A DNA stretch of 12,129 nucleotides from JAFMKE01 sp047621945 (GTDB lineage Bacteria; Bacteroidota; Bacteroidia; Chitinophagales; UBA8649), in assembly GCA_047621945.1 (NCBI GenBank), contig JBLHMK010000082.1, positions 1-12,129 on the forward strand, given 5' to 3'. Shown piece after piece: positions 1 through 7,600 of the stretch. The notes below the pieces were generated by a model. That model was not told the origin of the DNA. It made no database searches and worked only from the letters and a program-made list of their open reading frames with translations. The first letter of the stretch is position 1, and every line of letters starts with the position of its first letter. Position numbers and translations under genes: made by a program.

Positions 1-1
1 A

Positions 2-1258
2 TATCATATTCCTTCACCTTCAGTTTATAAAGGAACTGTTTATGTTAGCGGTGGTTTTGGAAGCATGGAATATTATGCCTTAGATGCTAAAACTGGCGAA
101 ATAAAATGGGGGATTACACTAGATGACGATGGACCATCAGCACCAGCAATTGATCAGGATATTATAGTGTTTAACACAGAGTCCTGCACCATTTTTGCAT
201 GCGATGTAGAAACCGGAGAACATCTTTGGTCATATTGGATGGGTGATCCGTTAATGTCTATGCCCAGTATTGCCAATGATATTGTTTTTTCAGCCTATCC
301 AGCTTATTATGATCAGGAATACTACAACTCGCTCAATATTGATACCACAGGCATTTATCCCACTCATGTTTTGATTGCCTTTGATTTAAAAAGTGGCGAT
401 ATACTATGGCAGCAGTGGATAGATGGAGATGTGATGTCTGCTCCCGTAGCCAAAGGAGAGGATGTTTATGTAACCACCTTTCCGGGTACTTTAATTAAGC
501 TAAATCAAAAAACAGGAGAGTTCCTTTCCGCAAAAGCTTTGCGAGCTACATCGGCTCCTGTAGTATATGAAAATGACGAAATTTATATCAGTCGACGGTC
601 AGATAATTATAATGAAACAGTAACGGAAAGTGTAAGCGTTTTGGCTATGGAAGAACCGTCGCAAACGAAAGATTTTAGAAAGAAAGATGCGCCATACTTG
701 GACAAAGAAGTACAGGAGGTGAGTGCCTTAAAATCGGAAGCGATGAACATGGATGCAGGAAATGGTTTTGGTGCTGGCGCTCCAGCTACTTCTGGTTGGG
801 AAAAGGCCAATGAAAATGTGGGTTACTCCAATGTCTCTTCTTTACAACAATATCAAGGATCTCGAACCTTAAACTATAATGGAATGCTTTATAATACCAT
901 GGGCGATGAAATGATCTGTACGGATGGGTTAACTGGTGAAGAAAAGTGGCGCAAAACATTGGGTGGAGATATGGCCGCAGCTGGCGGTTATATGGGAACA
1001 CCGCCATTAGAAGTTGGGGGGTACATTATTGTTGCAGACTTTGAAGGAACAATTACCATTGTGGAATCGAAAACGGGGGAATTGGTGAAGGAGTATAAGA
1101 CTAAACTTTCCATCCGTTCTCAACCCGTAGTCGCAGAGGGATGGATATATGCCACAACGGTTAATGGTAAGTTAGTTGCCATAGACACGAAAATGCCAGC
1201 TATCGATGGTTGGCCAACTTGGGGTGCTAATGCAGCACGGACAAATGTGAGTAATTAG
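2..1258 (+). CDS. PQQ-like beta-propeller repeat protein, 5'-truncated
   Basis: The frame is open from base 2, so the ATG at 65 is internal and the true start lies outside the window; 418 residues are visible. The protein is a chain of propeller blades of the quinoprotein/BamB type. Each blade ends in a recognisable turn such as ALDAKTGEIKW, ACDVETGEHLW, AFDLKSGDILW, KLNQKTGEF, TDGLTGEEKW and VESKTGELV, and the closing blade ends with WPTWGANAARTN, the usual end of these propellers. Between the fourth and fifth visible turns, roughly residues 215-280 of the visible chain, a polar and then Gly/Ala-rich linker without blade features interrupts the repeats. Such proteins are usually exported and act as scaffolds or, with bound PQQ, as dehydrogenases. 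No catalytic or export signal can be judged because the N-terminus is missing. The family call is firm and the molecular role is unknown. Confidence 0.85.
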   Translation, partial: YHIPSPSVYKGTVYVSGGFGSMEYYALDAKTGEIKWGITLDDDGPSAPAIDQDIIVFNTESCTIFACDVETGEHLWSYWMGDPLMSMPSIANDIVFSAYPAYYDQEYYNSLNIDTTGIYPTHVLIAFDLKSGDILWQQWIDGDVMSAPVAKGEDVYVTTFPGTLIKLNQKTGEFLSAKALRATSAPVVYENDEIYISRRSDNYNETVTESVSVLAMEEPSQTKDFRKKDAPYLDKEVQEVSALKSEAMNMDAGNGFGAGAPATSGWEKANENVGYSNVSSLQQYQGSRTLNYNGMLYNTMGDEMICTDGLTGEEKWRKTLGGDMAAAGGYMGTPPLEVGGYIIVADFEGTITIVESKTGELVKEYKTKLSIRSQPVVAEGWIYATTVNGKLVAIDTKMPAIDGWPTWGANAARTNVSN

Positions 1259-1370
1259 AAAACTAGTATTGACATCAAAAAGAATGCTGCTGACTTGATA
1301 ATTGAAAGTTTGTTGATTTACTGATTTTTAAAAAGGAACGGCAACTCATATCTAAACTCAACACCTAGTC

Positions 1371-1440
1371 GAAGCCTTAAAAAAGCTACACTTAAATCGG
1401 AAAAAATTGGGAAGCCTTCAAAAACGGGAAAGCCTTCAAA
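1371..1440. repeat. short direct repeats around GAAGCCTT
   Basis: Two near-identical units, GGGAAGCCTTCAAA at 1409-1422 and GGGAAAGCCTTCAAA at 1426-1440, follow each other with a 3-nt spacer. A third partial match, GAAGCCTT, lies at 1371-1378. On the minus strand the two full units read as a repeated FEGFP-type pentapeptide inside the 1318-1443 open stretch. This may be the end of a dispersed genomic repeat, or a decayed gene tail joined to the IS remnant. Confidence 0.5.
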
Positions 1441-1606
1441 CTCTCACACCCCTGATAAAAAGTATCTCTTCTACTTCTCGATAACTTAATCCAAATTTTA
1501 GTTTGAAATACACAGTTTGTAAAATGATCATCTTTGGAAAACTATGACCTTTGAACCTATTTATTTTTTCTCAAAGCTACTTTTATTTCACAGATGCAAC
1601 AGAACC
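1439..1606 (-). mobile_element. IS6-family insertion sequence remnant (terminal repeat plus transposase N-terminus)
   Basis: Read on the minus strand, the element begins with GGTTCTGTTGCA (complement of 1595-1606), which matches the GGnnCTGTTGCAaa terminal repeat of IS6/IS26-type elements. About 42 bp inside, a frame from 1564 to 1439 reads INRFKGHSFPK, then ILQTVYFKLKFGLSYREVEE, then a short segment ending RGVRV. This is the N-terminal segment of IS6-family transposases, normally beginning M-N-x-F-K-G-H. The initiator codon is ATA instead of ATG, and a stop follows directly after RGVRV. The helix-turn-helix remainder, the DDE catalytic domain and the second terminal repeat are missing. It is a dead fragment that marks a past insertion upstream of the DUF2652/HD gene pair. 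Confidence 0.75.
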
Positions 1607-1767
1607 GTTCATTGCTCCCAAAAAAAATGAATCAGGCAATTATAAGCTTAATGAAGAATAAAGGTATTGGTAAGTTGAAATCTAGCACTTACTTTTTTCA
1701 ATGATTTAAGCACTTTCATCTTAGGTGGCTTGGAATTATTTAGAGGCATATGTAGTTATAGATTGTA

Positions 1768-1775
1768 TATCTTTG
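1768..1775 (+). promoter_or_regulatory. candidate Bacteroidota -7 element for the DUF2652/HD operon
   Basis: TATCTTTG matches the Bacteroidota -7 consensus TAnnTTTG and lies about 65 nt before the ATG at 1840, on the correct strand. No clear TTG -33 box is seen at the usual spacing, so the call rests on one 8-base match in AT-rich DNA. Confidence 0.35.
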
Positions 1776-1839
1776 AAAATACACCAACGACCCAATTAAT
1801 TTACATCTCTTGAGTCTTAACTAATCTTACTTAGCAATA

Positions 1840-2928
1840 ATGAAAAAGAATGCATTACTTCTTATGCCAGATATTAGTGGATATACAAGTTTTGTAAATC
1901 ATACTGAAACTGAGCATAGTGGGCATATTATAGCAGAATTGCTAGAATTGCTGTTGGATGCGGATACACTGGGTTTAAATTTGGCTGAAATAGAAGGAGA
2001 TGCTTTGTTTCTTTACAAGACTGGAGATATTCCTAGCTTGGAAGAGATAAAAATGCAGGTAAGAAAGATGTTTAAATCCTTTCACGAGCATTTACTATTA
2101 TATAAACATAGAAGAGTTTGCGATTGCGGTGCTTGTTCTAGTGCTAGTGGTTTGACACTTAAGTTTATTGTACATATTGCAGATATAGATTTTATCACCG
2201 TAAGGGATAATGTAAAACCTTATGGACCTGAAGTTGTTAAAGTACATCGTTTATTAAAAAATGAGATAGCTAATAAGGAGTACATATTGCTATCAAAAGA
2301 AGCTTGCAGTTATTTAGAATGCTCTACGGAAGTGGATCTAAAAACCTATAAAACGGAGTATGATTTTGGCTTAGCTGAATACTCATCTATTGATATATCA
2401 AGTTATAAAAATGAGCTATCTCCTTTACCAGACCTTATAAGAAAAAAGGCAAAAACGATGATTTATGAAACTTCTATTGAAATACAGAGCCCGATTGCTG
2501 AAGTCTATGAAGTAGTAAGTAATCTTGCCTACAGAAGTCTATGGAGTGAGGGAGTGGACACGGTAGAATTTGATAGGAAGAAAGTTAATCGTGCGGGTAC
2601 TTTCCATAAATGTTTGGTTAACGGTAACCACTTGGAGTTTGAAACAATAAAAGCAGATAGCTTGGGAGAGCAATTAGTTTATAGTGAAAAAACTAAGTCC
2701 GTTCCATTCACCACAGAAGTAGATAATATGTATGTTTTTAGCAAAACTGAGAAAGGAACAAAAATTCAAGTTTCATTTTATGTTACTTTTAAGAAATTCA
2801 TGAGTGTAGTTAAATATTTCTTAGTTCCTCAACTTAAGAGGTCTGTAAAGAATAATTTACTAAATTTAAAACGAATATCAGAAGAAAAAGGCTTAGCAGA
2901 ACTAAGTAGGGAAACGATTGATGAGTAA
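1840..2928 (+). CDS. DUF2652 (divergent class III nucleotidyl-cyclase fold) - SRPBCC domain protein
   Basis: This 362-residue protein has no signal peptide or membrane segment. Residues 1-~160 match DUF2652 and resemble a class III cyclase catalytic domain. PDISGYTSF has D11 at the first metal-binding position. EIEGDALF has D54 at the second, 43 residues on, close to the ~44 of characterised cyclases. YGPEVVKVHRLL corresponds to the GDxVNxAxRL motif. R137 keeps the catalytic Arg, but V133 replaces the transition-state Asn. E50 and K126 fall at the two base-selecting positions. A CDCGAC insertion (C94, C96, C99) precedes the third motif. Residues ~207-345 form an SRPBCC (START-like) pocket domain, from IYETSIEIQSPIAEVYEVV onward. 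The stop codon overlaps the start of the HD gene by 8 nt, so the two are probably translationally coupled. Domain calls are firm. The cyclase relationship is inferred from motif spacing, and activity is doubtful because of the missing Asn. It could instead be a nucleotide sensor. Confidence 0.8.
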   Translation: MKKNALLLMPDISGYTSFVNHTETEHSGHIIAELLELLLDADTLGLNLAEIEGDALFLYKTGDIPSLEEIKMQVRKMFKSFHEHLLLYKHRRVCDCGACSSASGLTLKFIVHIADIDFITVRDNVKPYGPEVVKVHRLLKNEIANKEYILLSKEACSYLECSTEVDLKTYKTEYDFGLAEYSSIDISSYKNELSPLPDLIRKKAKTMIYETSIEIQSPIAEVYEVVSNLAYRSLWSEGVDTVEFDRKKVNRAGTFHKCLVNGNHLEFETIKADSLGEQLVYSEKTKSVPFTTEVDNMYVFSKTEKGTKIQVSFYVTFKKFMSVVKYFLVPQLKRSVKNNLLNLKRISEEKGLAELSRETIDE

Positions 2929-4078
2929 TGAAAGTATAAATAATGAAGCATGGTTTGATAATATTGAAAGCTTTGTAAAAGAATTTTACCTTAATAATAT
3001 TTCGAATAAATATTATTATCACTCTTTTCGTCACACTAAGGAAGTTGTAGCTTCGGCACTCGAAATTGCCAAGGTCTATGATTTAAGTAAAGAGGAAAAA
3101 AGACTAATACAAATTGCAGCATGGTTTCATGATTTAGGATATGAAAATGGTCATAAGAATCATGAAGAGAGGGGTGTTGAGCTTATGCGCGCATATCTAA
3201 AAGAACATATAAGTGAAGAAGCACTCTCTATTGTCGCAAATGCAATATTAGGAACTAACATGAGCCTGAAACCGGAAGGCTTAATTGCACAAATTATTAG
3301 AGATGCAGATTCAAGTCATTTAGGCAGTAAAGTTTACTTTGACCGGGTCTCAGTGTTAAGAGCAGAGTGGCTGGAAATAGACAATAAAAGCTATGAGGAT
3401 GAAGAGTGGTATGCAATGAATATTGAATTCTTGGAAAAGCATGAGTACTATACGCCCGTTGCTAAATCTTTATTTGATAGCCGGAAAATAAAAAATATAC
3501 AGAAGCTAAAAGAACTCTTAGAAGAATTGGAAAACCCTGATTTAGAAAACGTGAATTCCAAGAAGGGTAGAGGTGTAGAAACCTTATTTAGAACTACTTT
3601 AAGAAATCATAATTCTTTAAGTCAAATTGCGGATAACAAAGCAAATATTATGTTGAGTATTTCTGCCATTATGCTTTCATTAGTACTCTCCTCATTATCC
3701 CCAAAAATTGATTCAAATCCTAGACTTTTATGGCCATTGATTATAATAGTTGCGGTTTGTTTACTAACCATGTTTTTTGCTATTTTGGCCACTATTCCTC
3801 AGATTACAAAAGGAGAATTTAATGAAGAAGAATTTCTAAAGAAAAAGATTAATATTCTATTCTTTGGTAATTTTTATAAAATGAAATTGGAGAAGTTTGA
3901 ATGGGGAATTCAAAAGATGATGGAAGATGATGATCTGTTATATCGATCACTTACGAAAGACTTATATTTTTTAGGAATCGTATTAGCCAAAAAATATGCA
4001 TTTTTAAGGACCTGTTACATGGTCTTTATGTCAGGACTAGTTATCGCGGCTCTTTCATTTATTGCGGTATTAATGTAG
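2921..4078 (+). CDS. HD phosphohydrolase - Pycsar-effector-type transmembrane protein (DUF5706/PycTM)
   Basis: The 385-residue protein starts at ATG 2921; a TTG one codon upstream is less likely. AGGGA at 2908-2912 gives a weak ribosome site. Residues ~10-205 are an HD domain with the metal ligands in order: H34 (with H38 close by), H70-D71 in WFHDLGYENGH, and D130 in RDADSSHLG. This predicts a nucleotide or cyclic-nucleotide phosphohydrolase. Residues ~219-385 are the Pycsar-effector membrane domain. Its signature FRTTLRNHNSLSQIADNKAN leads into TM1 (~243-262), TM2 (~270-293), a cytosolic stretch, and TM3 (~362-384). In Pycsar defence, membrane effectors of this family respond to cyclic pyrimidine nucleotides made by a class III cyclase. 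Here the gene overlaps a cyclase-like gene by 8 nt. HD-DUF5706 proteins also occur alone in Bacteroidota, so a housekeeping role remains possible. The stop lies 8 bp from the convergent stop of the bestrophin pseudogene. Confidence 0.85.
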   Translation: MSNESINNEAWFDNIESFVKEFYLNNISNKYYYHSFRHTKEVVASALEIAKVYDLSKEEKRLIQIAAWFHDLGYENGHKNHEERGVELMRAYLKEHISEEALSIVANAILGTNMSLKPEGLIAQIIRDADSSHLGSKVYFDRVSVLRAEWLEIDNKSYEDEEWYAMNIEFLEKHEYYTPVAKSLFDSRKIKNIQKLKELLEELENPDLENVNSKKGRGVETLFRTTLRNHNSLSQIADNKANIMLSISAIMLSLVLSSLSPKIDSNPRLLWPLIIIVAVCLLTMFFAILATIPQITKGEFNEEEFLKKKINILFFGNFYKMKLEKFEWGIQKMMEDDDLLYRSLTKDLYFLGIVLAKKYAFLRTCYMVFMSGLVIAALSFIAVLM

Positions 4079-4086
4079 CTTGCTAA

Positions 4087-5114
4087 CTACATCAACACCC
4101 ACTCATTCGCTTGAGTGGCAGGAGACCAATTAGTTTCGTAAATCATTTCTCTTAAGTCAATTTCTATAAGCCGACTTAAAGACAGCATAGGGATGTCATT
4201 GGCCATGCCTTGAAAAGGGTTCTCAGAATAATCACCTACAACTTCCATCATGACGTAAATCCACCCAATGAGGGCAGTGCTGGGAACAGGAAGCCATAAG
4301 CCTGCTTCCGATACTCATCAATTCAGGAATCATACTGAAGGGTAAAAACATGATAAAAATAGCCACGAAGTAAAGGCTCATATTAGTATACATTCTAGGT
4401 AAGGAGTATTTCTTTATTCGTTCATTTTTTCTTGTAGCGTATAAAAACTCTTTAAGAGATTGGCTAACTCCATGTGACGAAAATCTTCGATTAATCCATA
4501 CTCTCGAAGTTTAGCGAGGTCTCTGGATTGTTCATTGATAATTTGAGTGGCTGTATTGACATGTGCCACTAATCGGTCGTGTTCCTCTTTAGGTAAGAAT
4601 CGCTTTAAATCAGATCGTGTTGTTTCGTCATCAATTAAGCCAAGTCCGAACTTTTCCTGATACATTTTAGCGGTTCTTCCGGTATAACCTTCTTGGCTAG
4701 TATGCTCCCACGGAGTTGAAACTAAGATTTGCTAAGTGCATATAGCCACCCAATATGTCTATATATTAGTCGCTGTTTGATTTGGTGAATTTTTTCTGAG
4801 CTTACATTTTCATCAGTAAAAAGATTAGTCACAAAGCTATCAATTATCATTCCCCACGAGCGACTATCGTTAATTATGCCACCCCAAATTTTGCGTGCTT
4901 CCCACATTCCATCATAGGCTTGGTTATTCTTAAAACCTACATAGAAGGCGACAGCAGTGCCAACTACAGAAACAGGTAACCAAGGGATACTAATAGATAT
5001 GAGCTCAAAATGATAGCGAGCAGCTACAGAACTCATTAAAACAAGAAGCCAAACAATATGATGCGCACTCCACTTTATGAAACTACTTATACTTATGCCT
5101 TTGGTTATAACCAT
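4087..5114 (-). pseudogene. bestrophin-family channel pseudogene, three frameshifts
   Basis: This is a full-length but broken paralogue of the intact bestrophin gene at 10031-11065. It starts MVITKGIS at 5114 and ends NEWVLM-stop at 4087-4089. By eye the first 126 residues are about 78% identical to the intact protein. Three deletions break the frame: -4 nt near 4722-4737 (after the WLYA codons), -1 nt in the T run at 4425-4430, and -2 nt near 4303-4306. Together they remove 7 nt, exactly the difference between 1028 and the intact 1035 bp. Outside the lesions the frames stay open, and NPFQGMANDIPML is still readable. A family-conserved Arg is Gly in YDGMWEARK. The decay looks recent. It could give only truncated peptides covering the first membrane region. 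Confidence 0.92.
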
Positions 5115-5277
5115 GTTGTTATAGAATGTGCTTAAAGCTCGATTTCTCAAAAGCCAAATCTTAAAACAACAAATATTAATTATAGTATTTATAGCTCACT
5201 GCTCAAGATATTTCATGCTAATTTTAGAATAAATTATACGCTGTTGATTCTTTGAAATCCTTTAGATAGCATGAATT

Positions 5278-6336
5278 TTAGTGAGTAAAAACCTCTGCAG
5301 TAGGAGTTTCTGGTAGCTCTTCGGCAAGTAACCATCTACAAAAAATGATGGCTTCTTCATACGCTGCTGTACTTATCCAATTAGCCACATCCATAGGTCG
5401 ACTACTTAGATAAATCGTATAACTACCATCTTCATTGGGGATGGCATTACCTTTATTTAAACCTACTTTATAATTGACATAGTCCATTGATTGCATCAAA
5501 TAATTCCAAGTTTGAACTCCCCAGTAACAACATGCTGGCGAGGTGAAATGGATTTTTAAATATTCGTTCTCCTTTAAATGATATCTTCCAAAACAGTAAG
5601 TGTTGTCTACCGTTCCCCAACCACCTTGATCAGCTTCAAATGGAAATGGAGGAAGAAAGTCATTCATTGGAAAGGTGACAGGTAATGGAGCCATCCAAGT
5701 GGACTGTTCAAAAAATGTAGTCATTGTTTTAATCCTAGCGGCTAATTGTTCATCACCTAATGGCTTGGAAGTTCCTTGTGGTAATGTATTTAAAATACTT
5801 AACTCACTTTCTGTTCCCTTCGCTCTATCCAAGAAATATTCTCTAGTAAAAAGATTGACGGCATCCTCATGAAGTTTAAATTCATTCACCCCATTCGGTG
5901 CTGAAGTCAATTTGATTTCAAAAGACCCATCCGCTTCAAACTCAATATCTCTATGATTTATATTTAAAGCTACTCTATCAACAATGCTGCCATCTGCGTC
6001 TCCTCCATAAGTAGAAAATGATAAATAACAACTATCAAATTTTTTCCCTTTTATGATGTATTCCTGATCTGAACGTAGCTGGGTGAAATAGTAGATGGCA
6101 TCTACATTGTCACCTAAAATTTTATGATGAATGGTGGACAATAACATAAACGTCGGTCGCAAGGGGTCATTGAATAAGTAAAAATCAATCGTAGTTCTCA
6201 TTAAATGGAAAAGATGGTGGTATCCATCTACAACGCCCTGTTTGTCTAATTCTTTATCTGGATCCAAAAAAGTGTGATCTGCATTTTTTATAATTTCCAA
6301 CAAGGCATTCAATGCCTCTTTACTTTTTAACGACAT
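5278..6336 (-). CDS. DUF1214 domain-containing protein
   Basis: This 352-residue soluble protein has no signal peptide or membrane helix. The middle contains GDNVDAIYYFTQL and CYLSFSTYGG (~75-112), and the C-terminal third (~240-340) contains FGRYHLKENEYLKIHF, a CCYWGVQTW motif and TIYLSSRPMDVANWIS. These patterns are typical of DUF1214 proteins, which in many bacteria sit beside lipid or steroid genes and sulfotransferases; the biochemical function is not established. It is the last gene of a three-gene operon. Its ATG (6334-6336) lies 9 nt after the sulfotransferase stop, so shared transcription and translation coupling are likely. The context suggests a role with the sulfotransferase in handling a hydrophobic substrate, but no catalytic residues can be assigned. 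Confidence 0.8.
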   Translation of the reverse strand: MSLKSKEALNALLEIIKNADHTFLDPDKELDKQGVVDGYHHLFHLMRTTIDFYLFNDPLRPTFMLLSTIHHKILGDNVDAIYYFTQLRSDQEYIIKGKKFDSCYLSFSTYGGDADGSIVDRVALNINHRDIEFEADGSFEIKLTSAPNGVNEFKLHEDAVNLFTREYFLDRAKGTESELSILNTLPQGTSKPLGDEQLAARIKTMTTFFEQSTWMAPLPVTFPMNDFLPPFPFEADQGGWGTVDNTYCFGRYHLKENEYLKIHFTSPACCYWGVQTWNYLMQSMDYVNYKVGLNKGNAIPNEDGSYTIYLSSRPMDVANWISTAAYEEAIIFCRWLLAEELPETPTAEVFTH

Positions 6337-6345
6337 GGGTGTTAT

Positions 6346-7596
6346 TTACAAGTTATTTAAAAAATTGATGTAGCTTTTAAATTTATCATTGATTATTGAC
6401 TCGCTAAGTCCAAAATCTTTAAGGCTATAATGGTGAGCCCCATGCTTATCTTTTGGATTTTGTGCTAAAAACTGTTGCATATTATTTTGCGCACTTTCAC
6501 TAAGTTCCCAACCAAACTTATTGTATATTTTTTGCACTACACCAAGTTGATCTTGCACGAAATCCTCAAATCTTAAGTCTATTATTTGATCTTCCTTGTT
6601 TATAATCTTTCTTTGATCTAGGAACGTATTGAAAGCCTCACTCCACATATCACATTGTTCTGATCCCGTTCGATTTTCACTTTCGTGATCACTGTATAAG
6701 GAGCGAACCGAAGAGATTAAACTAGCAGCGGAGGCTACCACTTTGGCAGGATGTCTATGAGTCATTATGATTTTGGCATCTGGATACACTTCAAAAATCT
6801 CTTTTAAACGAATCAAATGGACCGGCGATTTAAGCAACCATCTTTCAGCTTTGACTCCGCCAGATTCTAAATACTGTAAAAATGTTTTATGAAAGCGCAT
6901 GGTTTTTAATTTATCCGCATAATTCAAGAACCAGTTCATATACGAGGGAATATAAACTTGAGCACTAGTTTGAAAACTATTGAAATCTAAGGCTTGAATT
7001 CCAATACACTCTTGTGGTGAAACCGCTGACATGTGATGTTTCTTTTCAAAATCTGGGACTAATTTAAACAGTTGACCAAATTCCTTCTTTACTATATTTA
7101 AAGAAGGATTTTCATTAAAGTTTTGCGGGGTCGAGATAGGGTGGGGTAGCAAACACTCCCAAGCCAAAGGAGATCGATTGGCATCATCTTCGTGCATCAA
7201 AGCGTGTAGGATGGTCGTTCCAGTTCTTGGCATTCCTATGATAAATACGGGTTCTTTTATAGGACTATCTTGAATTCTTGGATTAGCCAATAGTGCTTGT
7301 TCAATTTTTAGTCTACCATAAAGTGTTCGCTCTAACAAGCCCTTTAAAGCAAGACCGCCGAATGGATTTATTTTGCTTTCTTGATTAACGGATTGAATTA
7401 AGTTCCGCAATCCTTCTTCCGCATGAACTGGCAGCGTGCCGGAATATTGAGCTTGCTTTTTAGCTTTAGTAATGATCTTGTCAGCATTTAGTTTAAATGG
7501 GTCTAAACCAATTTTTCTCAAAAGACCACCAAGGGTGTTGATGCCGTTTAAAAAGCTAGTTCGCTGAATGGATATCTCTTGGTTAGAATTATTCAT
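6346..7596 (-). CDS. PAPS-dependent sulfotransferase family protein
   Basis: This 416-residue cytosolic protein of the Sulfotransfer_3 type should transfer sulfate from PAPS to an alcohol or similar group. The 5'-phosphosulfate loop is visible as VFIIGMPRTGTTILHALM (PRTGTT at 123-128). The family motif RWLLKSPVHL follows at ~252-261. The 3'-phosphate region is IIMTHRHPAKVVASAASL (~276-293), with Ser residues at the expected place. The N-terminal ~110 residues form the helical extension usual in bacterial members of this group. The start at 7596 is 4 nt after the SCP2 gene's stop, and the end is 9 nt before the DUF1214 start, so this is the middle gene of an operon. The acceptor is unknown. 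An SCP2-type lipid carrier as partner points to a sterol-like or other lipid substrate, which is inference. Confidence 0.88.
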   Translation of the reverse strand: MNNSNQEISIQRTSFLNGINTLGGLLRKIGLDPFKLNADKIITKAKKQAQYSGTLPVHAEEGLRNLIQSVNQESKINPFGGLALKGLLERTLYGRLKIEQALLANPRIQDSPIKEPVFIIGMPRTGTTILHALMHEDDANRSPLAWECLLPHPISTPQNFNENPSLNIVKKEFGQLFKLVPDFEKKHHMSAVSPQECIGIQALDFNSFQTSAQVYIPSYMNWFLNYADKLKTMRFHKTFLQYLESGGVKAERWLLKSPVHLIRLKEIFEVYPDAKIIMTHRHPAKVVASAASLISSVRSLYSDHESENRTGSEQCDMWSEAFNTFLDQRKIINKEDQIIDLRFEDFVQDQLGVVQKIYNKFGWELSESAQNNMQQFLAQNPKDKHGAHHYSLKDFGLSESIINDKFKSYINFLNNL

Positions 7597-7600
7597 AGGT

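Larger units (their letters stand above)
1259..1839. other. 581-bp intergenic region with IS debris
   Basis: No intact gene is visible here. From left to right it holds a short minus-strand open stretch (1318-1443, about 41 codons, no recognisable start), a set of GAAGCCTT-containing direct repeats, and an IS6-family element remnant ending at 1606. The remaining ~230 bp of AT-rich DNA leads to the start of the DUF2652 gene. A plus-strand reading from the ATG at 1627 gives only about 25 codons and looks like nothing known. I saw no convincing terminator hairpin after the propeller gene. Confidence 0.6.

Noticed and set aside
607..1007. Minus-strand open frames inside the propeller gene
   Set aside because: They lie opposite strong PQQ-repeat coding sequence, have no recognisable domain, and overlap each other.
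2834..3034. Minus-strand 66-codon frame across the DUF2652/HD junction
   Set aside because: It is antisense to two well-supported genes, and its hydrophobic composition is a by-product of the AT-rich complement.
4073..4092. Perfect 6-bp inverted repeat between the HD gene stop and the bestrophin pseudogene stop, possible bidirectional terminator
   Set aside because: Both convergent genes end in ATG-TAG, which creates the symmetry. The stem is short and AT-rich, with no T tract on either side.
4087..5114. Programmed frameshifting as an explanation for the split bestrophin frames
   Set aside because: Three separate deletions occur, each relative to an intact paralogue, and two of them are not at slippery sequences. 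Decay is the simpler reading.
5212..5275. TTCATGCT ... AGCATGAA inverted repeat between the pseudogene and the DUF1214 gene
   Set aside because: The arms are only 8 bp with a loop of about 48 nt and no T run. It is consistent with chance in AT-rich DNA.
5675..5872. Plus-strand 65-codon frame inside the DUF1214 gene
   Set aside because: It is a shadow of the minus-strand gene with no ribosome site and no family match.
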